From contig NZ_VULX01000003.1 in assembly GCF_009696465.1 (NCBI RefSeq), forward strand, positions 152,358 to 216,357: a stretch of 64,000 bases of DNA, given 5' to 3'. The notes under the pieces are model-generated. The model had not been told where the DNA came from, did not search any database, and worked only from the letters and a program-made list of their open reading frames with translations. Source of the stretch: Inconstantimicrobium porci. GTDB taxonomy: Bacteria; Bacillota; Clostridia; Clostridiales; Clostridiaceae. Position 1 is the stretch's first letter. The number at the start of each line of letters is the position of its first letter. This document shows positions 33,186-42,198 of this stretch, piece after piece. Made by a program: the position numbers and the translations under genes.

Positions 33186-34336
33186 ATGAACTAGTTTTAG
33201 TAAAATTGGCACCAGAAATATTTTTAAAAGGTTTAAATAGAAATAAGTTTGAAAAGAAATTAAGAGACAACATCTTTAAGAAGTTAACTGGTATCAAGTG
33301 CGAAATAATCGTTGACCAGGGAAGATGGTTTATCAAATCTGAAAATCTTGACGAAGTAGTTGACAAGACTAGAAAGGTATTTGGTGTTAAAGAAGTATGT
33401 ATAGTAAAGCAGGTTCCTATTGATTATGATAAAATCAAGGAAGAAGCACTAGCAAAGGTAAAAGACAGTAATGCCAAGACATTTAAAGTTACTACTAACA
33501 GAGCAAATAAGAGCTTCCCAACAAATTCAATGGAAACATCAAGAGAAGTTGGAGCATATATCTTAAGAAACACTGAAGATATTACTGTTGATATTCATAA
33601 TCCTGAGTGTCTTGTAAATATTGAAATCAGACAGAACAATGCTTACATATATACTAACCATGATAAGGTTAAAGGAGCTCATGGACTTCCTTATGGAATG
33701 AATGGAAGTACACTTCTTATGCTTTCAGGTGGTATTGATTCACCAGTAGCAGGATATTTGATGGCTAAGAGAGGCGTTGAGCTTAACTGTGTTTATTATC
33801 ACAGTCACCCATATACTTCAGAAAGAGCTAAAGACAAAGTTAAGGATTTAGCTAAAATTCTTTCAAATTATACAGAAAGAATTAATCTTTATGTTGTGCC
33901 ATTTACTGAAATTCAGATGGATATCATCGAAAAGTGCAGAGAAGATGAACTTACAATAATAATGAGAAGATTCATGATGAGAGTTGCCTGCAAAATTGCG
34001 CAGGATAAGAATATTCAGTCAGTTTCAACTGGTGAAAGTATTGGTCAAGTTGCAAGCCAGACAATGGAAGGCCTTGTTGTAAGTAATGACTGTGCTGACA
34101 GACCAGTATTCAGACCATTAATAGCAATGGATAAGGAAGATATAATAGAAGTTGCTAATGAAATAGGAACTTATGAAACATCTATTCTTCCATATGAAGA
34201 CTGCTGTACAATCTTTGTTCCAAAACATCCAAAGACAAAGCCACAGGTTGAAGCAATAAGAAAAGCAGAAGAAGCATTAGACATAGATGAAATTGTTAAT
34301 AAAGCCGTAGACAATATGGAGTTATTTACATTCTAG
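33182..34336 (+). CDS. thiI: tRNA 4-thiouridine synthetase ThiI
   Basis: Adenylates U8 of tRNA and inserts sulfur. 384 residues: N-terminal ferredoxin-like domain, THUMP domain (about 60-165), and PP-loop ATPase domain with SGGIDSP (182-188) and STGESIGQVASQT. The end (PYEDCCTIFVPKHPKTKP) has the conserved Cys pair of the PP-loop domain. There is no C-terminal rhodanese domain, unlike E. coli ThiI (about 480 residues); Gram-positive versions take sulfur from a partner NifS, here the overlapping upstream gene. Confidence 0.95.
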   Translation: MNELVLVKLAPEIFLKGLNRNKFEKKLRDNIFKKLTGIKCEIIVDQGRWFIKSENLDEVVDKTRKVFGVKEVCIVKQVPIDYDKIKEEALAKVKDSNAKTFKVTTNRANKSFPTNSMETSREVGAYILRNTEDITVDIHNPECLVNIEIRQNNAYIYTNHDKVKGAHGLPYGMNGSTLLMLSGGIDSPVAGYLMAKRGVELNCVYYHSHPYTSERAKDKVKDLAKILSNYTERINLYVVPFTEIQMDIIEKCREDELTIIMRRFMMRVACKIAQDKNIQSVSTGESIGQVASQTMEGLVVSNDCADRPVFRPLIAMDKEDIIEVANEIGTYETSILPYEDCCTIFVPKHPKTKPQVEAIRKAEEALDIDEIVNKAVDNMELFTF

Positions 34337-34346
34337 ATATTAAGAA

Positions 34347-34390
34347 GCCTAGTATTAAGATATTATGTTATCTTAATACTAGGCATTTTG
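34347..34390 (+). terminator. Rho-independent terminator after thiI
   Basis: Perfect 16-bp stem GCCTAGTATTAAGATA (34347-34362) with TATCTTAATACTAGGC (34369-34384), TTATGT loop, then ATTTTGCTT. Also serves the convergent GtrA gene. Confidence 0.9.
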
Positions 34391-34403
34391 CTTATTATAT
34401 AAA

Positions 34404-34856
34404 TTATTTTTTATTATCAAAAACTATAAATTTGTTTATAAGAAAACCAAGTATCCCAGTTATGGCGCTTGATGTTAAGTTACAAATATTTGCCCAGGCA
34501 GTGCTACTTAATGAAAATATATTTATAAGGGTTAGTTTGGATACTACTACTGCATCAATAAGTGACAATAGTCCTACTACTGAGATGTACTGTAGATAAG
34601 ATGTTTTGCTATAGGACTTAGATTTAAAAGTTATTCTTTTATTTAAATGAAATCCAACAGTAGAATAAATTGAAAAAGATATAAGTTTAAAAATAAAGTT
34701 TACATTTCCTGCATTTTTTCCGGAGACATACCACAAGAAGTTCATAATTATAATATCAATTACGAATGTAGAACCACCTATAAGACAGTAACTTATAAAT
34801 TGAAACAGAAACTTAAATTTTGTGAGCTTTATAGAGTTTATTGATTTTATAGCCAT
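34404..34856 (-). CDS. GtrA family membrane protein
   Basis: 150 residues with four membrane helices and the GtrA/DPMS pattern: FLFQFISYCLIGGSTFVIDIII near the N terminus, FKLISFSIYSTVGFHLNKRITFKS in the middle, and GILGFLINKFIVF at the end. The family is involved in flipping or handling lipid-linked sugars for wall glycosylation. The ATG at 34856 is 8 bases after AAAGGGA; the ATG nine bases upstream is fused to that site. No glycosyltransferase partner is adjacent. Confidence 0.88.
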   Translation of the reverse strand: MAIKSINSIKLTKFKFLFQFISYCLIGGSTFVIDIIIMNFLWYVSGKNAGNVNFIFKLISFSIYSTVGFHLNKRITFKSKSYSKTSYLQYISVVGLLSLIDAVVVSKLTLINIFSLSSTAWANICNLTSSAITGILGFLINKFIVFDNKK

Positions 34857-35043
34857 AAATATCATCCCTTTTGCTATAAATATAAAATTTCTTTATAATA
34901 ATAAGTATAACTTATTATTTTTTATATATGTAGAAATAAATTGTTAATCATCATTTAATTATATTTATAATGAATTTATATTAGGCTATAATAATAAATA
35001 TTATAGGTATAAAAAATAAAATAGAACAAGAGGTAAAAAAATA

Positions 35044-36243
35044 TTGAAAACATTTGAAAATTTAGGTGTAAGTTCAGAATTAATTAAAGCAATTAATTTA
35101 AAAGGAGTAACTGAGCCCACTGATATACAGATAAAAGCTATACCGGAAATAAGAAGCGGTTCAAATGTTTTAGCACAGTCTGAAACGGGAACAGGAAAAA
35201 CTTTAGCATATGTACTTCCGATTATAGAAATGATAAATGAAGATAAGAGAGAAAATCAGTGCATTATTTTATCACCAACACATGAACTTGTTGTACAGAT
35301 TAATACAACAATAAGAGAGCTGTGTGCTGATTCAGATAAGAAAGTTAAGACAACAGCACTTATAGGCAGTGCGAATATTAAGAGACAGATGGAAAAGTTA
35401 AAGGAAAAACCTCAGATCTTAGTGGGATCACCAGGAAGAATCCTAGAACTTATGCAGAAGGGTAAAATAACTGCTAATACTATTAATACTGTTATTTTTG
35501 ATGAAGGTGATGTATTATTAAACAAGAATAACATAGATATTGTTGAGAAGATAATAAAATCTGCAAGAAACATTAAGCAGTTTACATTATTCTCAGCAAC
35601 AGTTAATGATGAGACAAAAAAGCTATATAAAAAAATAGCTGGCGAGTATAATTTTGTCAGTGCAAAGAAGACTACTACTGTAAACGAAAATATAGTACAT
35701 TACTACTGCGTATGTGAGCAGAGAGATAAGGTTGATATGTTAAGAAAGATAATACATGCTGAGAAACCTGAAAGAGCACTTGTATTTATCAATAGAAATT
35801 ATGATGTTAATATGACAATGGAAAAATTGAGATTTAACAAGATAAAGGCTGGTTCAATACATGGAAGCAGTTTTAAGTCTTCAAGACAGAAAGCCATTGA
35901 AGATTTTAAGAAGGGTAAAATTCAGGTGCTTGTTGCATCAGATATAGCTGCAAGAGGATTAGATATTCAGGATATAAGCCATATTATCAATCTTGATATT
36001 CCAGAAGACTTTGATGCTTATCTTCACAGATCAGGAAGAACTGCAAGAGCAGGTAAGACTGGATATTCAATATCTGTAGTTACAGAAATAGAAGAAAACA
36101 TAATCAGGGCAATGGAAAACAAATTACATATAAAGATTGCAAAAAAATTTGTATATATGGGCAAAATAGTAGACAGTATTCCAAAGAAAAAGGTTAAAAA
36201 AGATAAGTATGCTGCTTTAAGTAAAAAGAATAAAAATAAGTAA
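35044..36243 (+). CDS. DEAD-box-family RNA helicase with DEGD motif II
   Basis: 399 residues, TTG start behind AGAGGT. Motifs in order: Q motif with PTDIQ (25-29), motif I AQSETGTGKT (44-53), Ia PTHELVVQ, Ib SPGR, motif II DEGD (153-156) in place of DEAD, motif III SAT (184-186), motif V ARGLDIQ, VI HRSGRTARAG. The C-terminal tail is Lys-rich (KKKVKKDKYAALSKKNKNK), suiting RNA binding. DEGD keeps the two acidic residues that bind Mg-ATP and hydrolyse it, so activity is expected. Monocistronic; the M16 peptidase follows at 46 bp. Confidence 0.9.
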   Translation: MKTFENLGVSSELIKAINLKGVTEPTDIQIKAIPEIRSGSNVLAQSETGTGKTLAYVLPIIEMINEDKRENQCIILSPTHELVVQINTTIRELCADSDKKVKTTALIGSANIKRQMEKLKEKPQILVGSPGRILELMQKGKITANTINTVIFDEGDVLLNKNNIDIVEKIIKSARNIKQFTLFSATVNDETKKLYKKIAGEYNFVSAKKTTTVNENIVHYYCVCEQRDKVDMLRKIIHAEKPERALVFINRNYDVNMTMEKLRFNKIKAGSIHGSSFKSSRQKAIEDFKKGKIQVLVASDIAARGLDIQDISHIINLDIPEDFDAYLHRSGRTARAGKTGYSISVVTEIEENIIRAMENKLHIKIAKKFVYMGKIVDSIPKKKVKKDKYAALSKKNKNK

Positions 36244-36289
36244 AATAAGCTTATTCAATTCATACTAATTATAGAAAGGGGTTATTTTA

Positions 36290-39208
36290 ATGAATTTACA
36301 AATAGGTAATTCTTATCATGGCTTTAAATTAAAAGAAAAGAGAACACTACATGAAATAAATGCTGAAGCATTGATATTTGAACATGATGTTACAAAAGCA
36401 AAACTTATTAAACTTATCTGCGATGATGACAATAAGGTTTTTGCAATTGGATTTAGAACACCTCCAGACAACAGTACAGGTGTACCTCATATAATTGAAC
36501 ATTCCGTACTATGCGGATCTAGAAAGTTTGATACTAAAGAACCGTTTGTTGAACTTGTAAAAAGCTCATTAAATACTTTTCTTAATGCTATGACATATCC
36601 TGATAAAACAATATATCCAATAGCTTCTAGGAATGAAAAGGACTTTTATAATTTGATGGATGTATATCTTGATGCAGTGTTTTATCCTAATATATATAAA
36701 CACGAAGAGATATTTATGCAAGAGGGCTGGAGCTATAAATTAGAGAATAAGGATGATGAATTAAAATACAATGGTGTTGTTTACAGCGAAATGAAGGGTG
36801 TATATTCTTCACCTGATTCATATCTTTACAGACAGATACCAAAGATAGCGCTTTCTAATACACAGTACAGTAATAATTCTGGTGGAGATCCTGATTATAT
36901 TACTGATCTTTCATATGAAGAATTTATTGCATTCCATAAGAAGTATTATCATCCATCAAACAGTTATATTTTCTTATATGGTGATGGAGATACCGATAAG
37001 GAGCTGTCATTTATAAATGATAACTATCTAAAAGATTTCACTTATCAAGAAATTGATTCTGAAATTAAAGATGAAAAAGAATATGAAAGTACTCGTGAAG
37101 CTGTTATAGAGTATGGAATAGGTAAAGATGAAGATGATAAAGAAAAGACATATTTAAATATGAACTTTATTGTCGATAAGTCTTCTAATAATGAATTATA
37201 TTTTGCTTTTGAGATTTTGTCTCATATGCTTTTAACATCATCTGGGGCACCACTTAAAAAAGAACTGCTTGATAAGAAGGTTGCAAAGTCTGTTACTGGC
37301 GAATATGATAACGGCATGAATCAAACAATGTTCACAATAATTGCCAAAAATTCAGAAGAATCTAAGAAAGAAGAATTTAAAAATATAATTTTTGCTAAGC
37401 TTGAAGAACTCGTTGAAAATGGTATTGATAAGGATGTTATCGAAGCATCAGTAAATAAGGTTGAATTTGCACTTAGAGAAGCTGAATCTTATGGATATCC
37501 AAAAGGATTAATATATTACTCAAAGATTATGGATAGCTATCTATATGGAGGAGATCCTCTATGCCACTTACAGTATGAAGACGTATTTAAAAAGATAAGA
37601 AGCGAAATGTTTAATGGTTACTTTGAAGGATTAATCAAGAAGTATATCCTTGAAAACAAAAATATAAGTTTAATAGTTATGAAACCTCACAAAGGATTAA
37701 ATGAAGAAAAAGAAGCTAAGCTTAAGGAAAAGCTTAAAGACATAAAGAATAAGATGAGCGATGAAGAACTAGAGGAGGTTATTGCAAAAGGCAAGAAACT
37801 TCTTGAAAGACAGAATACTCCTGATAAGAAGGAAAACCTTGATAAAATACCTAGTCTTTCATTAGAGGACATTAACAAAAAAGCAGAAATTGTTCCAACA
37901 GAACTTAGAAGAAATAATGGAACAGATATAATCTATCATGATTTTAATACTAATAAGATAGCTTATGTGTCTTTAAACTTTAAATCAAAGTGTATAGCAG
38001 CTGAGGATGTTAGTTATATAAGACTGCTTAGCGATATTATCGGTAAACTTAATACTGAAAAATATGATTATGTAAAGTTGAATAATGTAGTTAATATAAA
38101 TATTGGTGAAGTTTCATTTACTCCAACAGCTTTTAATGATTACAGCGGTAATGACAGAGGTTTTAATCCTTATTTCTCAATCAAGTTCAAATCACTAATG
38201 AATAATACAGAAAAATCATTAGAGATAATTGAAGAGATAATTATGAAAACAATTTATAATGATAAGGAAAGATTAAAACAGATAATTGGTGACTTAAAAT
38301 CAAGACTACAGTCTATGATAATTCAAAACGGCCATATGGTCACTTACAGAAGAATGCTTTCATATTTGTCTGATAAAGGTGCTTATGATGAAAAACTTTA
38401 TGGATTATCATACTATAAGTTTATATGCAGTATAAATGACAGTATTGAAAAAGACGATTTCAGTGTAGCTGATAAATTAAAGGAAACTGCAGAAAAAATA
38501 TTCAATAGGGAAAACTTAATAGCAAGTTTTTCTGGAGATGAAGAGGATTATAATCTTGTATCTAAGCAAATTGTAGATTTTGCAGGACATCTTAGAAATG
38601 AAACAGTAAAATCTTATTCATATGATAAAAAAGCAGGAAAGCTTAATGAAGGAATCTTAACTCAGGGTGAAGTAAATTACGTTGGCAAAGGCGGCATATT
38701 TGACAGAAGCAAATATACTGGAGCGCTTAATGTACTTGAAACTATATTGAGTTATGATTATTTATGGAATACAGTAAGAGTAAAAGGTGGAGCTTACGGG
38801 GTATTTAGTCTTTTCAGAAGAGACGGAAGTGCTGCATTCTTATCATACAGAGATCCTAACATCAATAAAACAATTAATGCTTATGATGGAGTGCCTGGAT
38901 ATCTTGAGAATTTTGATGTAGATGAAAAACAGATGACAAAATATGTGATTGGAACTATAAGTAAGCTTGATCAGCCGCTTAGCAATTCATCAAAGGCAGA
39001 TCATGGAGATGCTTGCTATTTCTCAAAGATAACTGGAAATATGATTCAAAGGGAAAGAGAACAGGTTATAAACACTGATGTAACGACAATCAGAGGTTTC
39101 AAGAACCTTATAGAGTCAATCTTAAGTGAACAATGCATATGTGCACTTGGTAATGAAAACAAGATAAAGAATGACAGTATATTTGATAACTTTGTGAGTG
39201 TAAAATAA
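36290..39208 (+). CDS. M16C (presequence protease-like) zinc metallopeptidase
   Basis: 972 residues, the size of PreP/HypA-type M16C peptidases with two M16 halves and a hinge. The inverted zinc motif is HIIEH (67-71) with the downstream Glu in NEKDFYNLMDVYLDAV-type sequence; the second half (from about 550) holds the conserved VKGGAYG substrate-binding motif. Cytosolic by lack of signal peptide. Degrades peptides inside a closed chamber. Strong AAGGGG ribosome site. Followed 25 bp later by the TcaA-like gene, no terminator between. Confidence 0.93.
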   Translation: MNLQIGNSYHGFKLKEKRTLHEINAEALIFEHDVTKAKLIKLICDDDNKVFAIGFRTPPDNSTGVPHIIEHSVLCGSRKFDTKEPFVELVKSSLNTFLNAMTYPDKTIYPIASRNEKDFYNLMDVYLDAVFYPNIYKHEEIFMQEGWSYKLENKDDELKYNGVVYSEMKGVYSSPDSYLYRQIPKIALSNTQYSNNSGGDPDYITDLSYEEFIAFHKKYYHPSNSYIFLYGDGDTDKELSFINDNYLKDFTYQEIDSEIKDEKEYESTREAVIEYGIGKDEDDKEKTYLNMNFIVDKSSNNELYFAFEILSHMLLTSSGAPLKKELLDKKVAKSVTGEYDNGMNQTMFTIIAKNSEESKKEEFKNIIFAKLEELVENGIDKDVIEASVNKVEFALREAESYGYPKGLIYYSKIMDSYLYGGDPLCHLQYEDVFKKIRSEMFNGYFEGLIKKYILENKNISLIVMKPHKGLNEEKEAKLKEKLKDIKNKMSDEELEEVIAKGKKLLERQNTPDKKENLDKIPSLSLEDINKKAEIVPTELRRNNGTDIIYHDFNTNKIAYVSLNFKSKCIAAEDVSYIRLLSDIIGKLNTEKYDYVKLNNVVNINIGEVSFTPTAFNDYSGNDRGFNPYFSIKFKSLMNNTEKSLEIIEEIIMKTIYNDKERLKQIIGDLKSRLQSMIIQNGHMVTYRRMLSYLSDKGAYDEKLYGLSYYKFICSINDSIEKDDFSVADKLKETAEKIFNRENLIASFSGDEEDYNLVSKQIVDFAGHLRNETVKSYSYDKKAGKLNEGILTQGEVNYVGKGGIFDRSKYTGALNVLETILSYDYLWNTVRVKGGAYGVFSLFRRDGSAAFLSYRDPNINKTINAYDGVPGYLENFDVDEKQMTKYVIGTISKLDQPLSNSSKADHGDACYFSKITGNMIQREREQVINTDVTTIRGFKNLIESILSEQCICALGNENKIKNDSIFDNFVSVK

Positions 39209-39233
39209 TAATTAATGGTGGAGGATAAAAGAA

Positions 39234-40472
39234 TTGATTGCGAAAATAAAAGAGTTTATAAAAAATATTAATATAAATATTCAGATATTCTCTGCCAGAG
39301 ATAAAAAGAAAACTGTAGCTATTTTTTGTATAGCTGCAGTTTTTGTGCTATTTTTAATTGGATTTTTAATAGGCAGATTAGCATTTTCAAAAGAGTACAC
39401 ATTAAACAACTTGGAAAATGCTTTGAATAAAAAAAAATATTACAAAATTAACACATACTGCAGGATTGAATCTGATGACAGGACAGGAAGAAATGAATTT
39501 AAGCCTTTTGCTGATTATTTTTCAAATGAATCACGTGTTAATTCGCTTATCACCGATTTAAAGAACAAAGGCAGATACTGTGATTTTGTGGAATTAAAGA
39601 ATAGAAAATGGCTGTTCTTTGATAATTATTATGTAGAAGTTAAGAGAATTGATATTAAAGTTAATGTGAATTTTGCTGGTACAGTTATTTATTTGAATAA
39701 TCAGCAAAAATACGTTACTAAAAAAGACAATGAACTTGTAACATTGAAGAATATTGTACCTGGTGTTTATAAACTGAGGGCCGTTAACAATAATTCTTTT
39801 GGCCAGCTTAATTTTGAAAAAGAAATAACTGCTGTCAGTAGCAGTACATTGTTTAATGTGGATCTTAAAGGAACCAGAATTAGTATAAGCTCAGATTTTC
39901 AAGATGCAGATGTGTATATTAATGACAAAAAATCTGATATAAAAGCAGGTGACTTTATAAACAAAGGGCCTTTTGCTGCTGATAAGGGTACAGAAATATA
40001 CATAGAAAAAACTTTCCCATGGGGTACAATACAAAGTGAAAAGGTAAAAGTAACAGAAAATCCTGTTATACATTTAAAAATGAATCTGAATAATGACACT
40101 CTTGATGCTATTTTAAACAAGAGCGTTGAGGAAAGCGTAAAGAGCATCTTTGATGCAATGAATGCAGAAGATATGAATATTATCAAAGCTGAAAATAAAG
40201 AAAAAATTTATAATGAGTTTGTTGTAGAGAGAAGACTTCTTAGAAATCAGTATGAGCTGTCACATTATGATTTTAAGATAAATGAATCTGAAGTTGTAAA
40301 AAAAGATAATACATTTTATGCGAATATCTATACTACACTGAAATATAAGGTTAGCAAGAAATTATTTGGAATAGAACTCCATTCAGAGAATAAGGAGAAA
40401 AAAATGTTTTTCAAAATACAGATGAATGTAGATGAAACATGGAAAGTAGTGGATATTTATGCAATAAAATAA
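39234..40472 (+). CDS. TcaA-like membrane protein
   Basis: 412 residues from a TTG start with GGTGGAGG at 39217-39224. One transmembrane helix at about 27-50 separates a short cytosolic part from an extracellular region of beta-rich repeats (VNVNFAGTVIYLNNQQKYVTK; ISISSDFQDADVYINDKK), like the TcaA/YvbJ second to fourth domains, and an NTF2-like C-terminal domain (from about 290). The N-terminal zinc ribbon of TcaA/YvbJ is missing. TcaA is linked to glycopeptide response and wall homeostasis in staphylococci; its exact activity is unsettled. Close to an M23 endopeptidase gene. Confidence 0.72.
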   Translation: MIAKIKEFIKNININIQIFSARDKKKTVAIFCIAAVFVLFLIGFLIGRLAFSKEYTLNNLENALNKKKYYKINTYCRIESDDRTGRNEFKPFADYFSNESRVNSLITDLKNKGRYCDFVELKNRKWLFFDNYYVEVKRIDIKVNVNFAGTVIYLNNQQKYVTKKDNELVTLKNIVPGVYKLRAVNNNSFGQLNFEKEITAVSSSTLFNVDLKGTRISISSDFQDADVYINDKKSDIKAGDFINKGPFAADKGTEIYIEKTFPWGTIQSEKVKVTENPVIHLKMNLNNDTLDAILNKSVEESVKSIFDAMNAEDMNIIKAENKEKIYNEFVVERRLLRNQYELSHYDFKINESEVVKKDNTFYANIYTTLKYKVSKKLFGIELHSENKEKKMFFKIQMNVDETWKVVDIYAIK

Positions 40473-40496
40473 ATAAAAAAAGTTTAATTATGATAT

Positions 40497-40524
40497 TTGA
40501 TTATTTTTTTCGCTGTTATATAAT
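40497..40524 (+). promoter_or_regulatory. Promoter of the M23 endopeptidase gene
   Basis: TTGATT (40497-40502), 16-bp spacer, TATAAT (40519-40524), about 37 bp before the ATG. Confidence 0.55.
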
Positions 40525-40561
40525 AGAATAGTATTATACTGAAGGGAATGAAAGTTGAAAA

Positions 40562-41875
40562 ATGCAGAGAAATAGAATTAAAGCAAGTATTATGGTAGCT
40601 ATTATGCTATTTTCTATAACATTAAGTAATCCCATAGCTGTTAGAGCTACAACAAAACAGGACTATCAACAGAAAATCGACAGCAATAACTCAAAAAAAG
40701 AACAGCTAGAGAAACAGAAATCAGACATTTCAGTTCAAAAAGAATCTGAAAATAAAAAGTTAAGCGAAATTAAGGACAAGCTTAACAGCAAGTCTGCAGA
40801 ACTTGAGGATTCTCAAAAAATGATTGATGGATTTCAGACTAATATAGATAGTATACAAGGCGAACTTAATGAAATAGAAGATTATATTACAAAGCTTAAT
40901 AATAAAATAACTAAAAATGAAGAGGATATTAAATCAAAAGAAAAAGAAATAGAAGAAAAGGAAAAGCTTCTTGGTGAAAGAATAAGAGTAATGTATAAAA
41001 GCAGTTATATGGATAATTTTATTGTGATGATGATAAAATCTAAGAGTTTATCAGATCTTATAGCCAAGGCAGCAAACTTTGCTTATTTTGTTAACAATGA
41101 TAAAAAACTTATTAATGAAGTTACTTCTTTAAGAAAGGATCTTGTAAATAAACGTGAGGATCTTAATAAGTCTAAGGAAAATCTTCATTCAAAGAAGCAA
41201 GAAGTTGAAAATAAAAAGCAGCTGCTAGAAGACACAAAATCAAAATATGAAGCACAGAAGAGTAAAACACAGTCAGAGTATGATGAAGTTCAAAGTCTTG
41301 AACAGCAGAAAGCATTGTTGATAAGCAGTCTTTCTAACAAAGAGAAAGAACTTAATGATAAGATTGGAGACTTATCTTCATATAATGATCAGCTTCAGAA
41401 ACAGATGGATAGCATATTTTCAAGTGTAAATACAAATAACAATGTAGAAAAACCGCAAAGTAATACTCCACAGCAGCCATCATCATCTTCTTCAGGATAT
41501 ATGAGGCCTGTAAGCGGTGGTTATATATCATGTCCTTATGGTACAAGAACTCATCCTGTTACAGGAAAGAAAGGATTTCATACAGGAGTAGATATTGCAG
41601 TTCCACAGGGAACACCTATATATGCATCACATGATGGAGTAGTAGGTACTGCACAATGGAATTCAGTATATGGTAACATGGTTATCTTGAACTACGGAAA
41701 TGGAATTCAAGCATTGTATGGACATAGTAGCAGATATATAGTAAGCACAGGCCAGAGCGTTAAAAAGGGACAAGTTATTGCTTATGTTGGTTCAACAGGT
41801 CTAAGTACAGGACCTCATCTTCATTATGAAATACGAATAAATGGTGGACATGTAAATCCATCACCATACATGTAA
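40562..41875 (+). CDS. Secreted murein hydrolase activator/M23 endopeptidase (EnvC/PcsB-like)
   Basis: 437 residues. A signal peptide (about 1-29, basic start, hydrophobic core, cleavage near VRA-T) leads to a long coiled coil (about 35-270, Lys/Glu/Gln heptads), a Ser/Pro/Gln-rich linker (about 292-312) and a C-terminal M23 domain. Zinc ligands: His340 and Asp344 of HTGVDIA, His421 of HLHYE (419-421). The ligands are intact, so it should cut peptidoglycan peptides directly. The coiled coil fits regulation by FtsEX, whose genes are not here. The preceding stop in frame at 40556 fixes this as the first start. Confidence 0.93.
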   Translation: MQRNRIKASIMVAIMLFSITLSNPIAVRATTKQDYQQKIDSNNSKKEQLEKQKSDISVQKESENKKLSEIKDKLNSKSAELEDSQKMIDGFQTNIDSIQGELNEIEDYITKLNNKITKNEEDIKSKEKEIEEKEKLLGERIRVMYKSSYMDNFIVMMIKSKSLSDLIAKAANFAYFVNNDKKLINEVTSLRKDLVNKREDLNKSKENLHSKKQEVENKKQLLEDTKSKYEAQKSKTQSEYDEVQSLEQQKALLISSLSNKEKELNDKIGDLSSYNDQLQKQMDSIFSSVNTNNNVEKPQSNTPQQPSSSSSGYMRPVSGGYISCPYGTRTHPVTGKKGFHTGVDIAVPQGTPIYASHDGVVGTAQWNSVYGNMVILNYGNGIQALYGHSSRYIVSTGQSVKKGQVIAYVGSTGLSTGPHLHYEIRINGGHVNPSPYM

Positions 41876-41887
41876 AATAAATAATTT

Positions 41888-41922
41888 AAAAATCCTCACA
41901 AGATAATTGTGGGGATTTTTTA
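41888..41922 (+). terminator. Rho-independent terminator
   Basis: AAAAATCCTCACAA pairs with TTGTGGGGATTTTT (one T-G wobble) around a short loop, followed by more T residues. Confidence 0.88.
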
Positions 41923-42070
41923 TAATAGAATAACTGATTTTGGAAATGATAATACTAAAAGTGAATACCGATGTTAGTTGGAAAACTAATTCCATAAATA
42001 TCTTGTAAAGCTTTTATTGAAAAAAATATTTTGTTAATTTATAAAAAATAAAATTTTCATTATATCAAGT

Positions 42071-42084
42071 CGCAATCGTATACA
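42071..42084 (+). promoter_or_regulatory. Candidate CcpA (cre) site of the sucrose operon
   Basis: CGCAATCGTATACA matches the cre consensus TGNAANCGNWNNCA at all fixed positions but the first. It lies about 55 bp upstream of the -35. Catabolite repression of a sucrose operon is expected from the pathway; a single match to a loose consensus is modest evidence. Confidence 0.4.
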
Positions 42085-42138
42085 GATGATGAGGTGTTTT
42101 GACAATATTATAAATTATGATGAAAAAACAAAAAAATG

Positions 42139-42167
42139 TTTACAAGTGAATGTGGAATTGGTATCAT
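42139..42167 (+). promoter_or_regulatory. scrA promoter
   Basis: TTTACA (42139-42144), 17-bp spacer, TATCAT (42162-42167). Confidence 0.65.
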
Positions 42168-42198
42168 ATCATTAAGAAATAATAACGGAGGTATGACA

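Larger units (their letters stand above)
41923..42198 (+). other. Upstream region of the sucrose operon
   Basis: No gene. It holds a weak hairpin (TTAGTT with AACTAA near 41975-41990), a candidate cre site (42071-42084), a good sigma-A promoter (42139-42167), and a leader of about 25 nt to the ATG at 42199. No ribonucleic antiterminator (RAT) sequence of the SacT/SacY type is visible, which argues against antitermination control. The long open frame that extends upstream of 42199 crosses the promoter and is not coding. Confidence 0.55.

Noticed and set aside
42136..42198. N-terminal extension of scrA
   Set aside because: This stretch contains the -35 and -10 of the promoter; the ATG at 42199 has GGAGG and gives a normal EIIB start.
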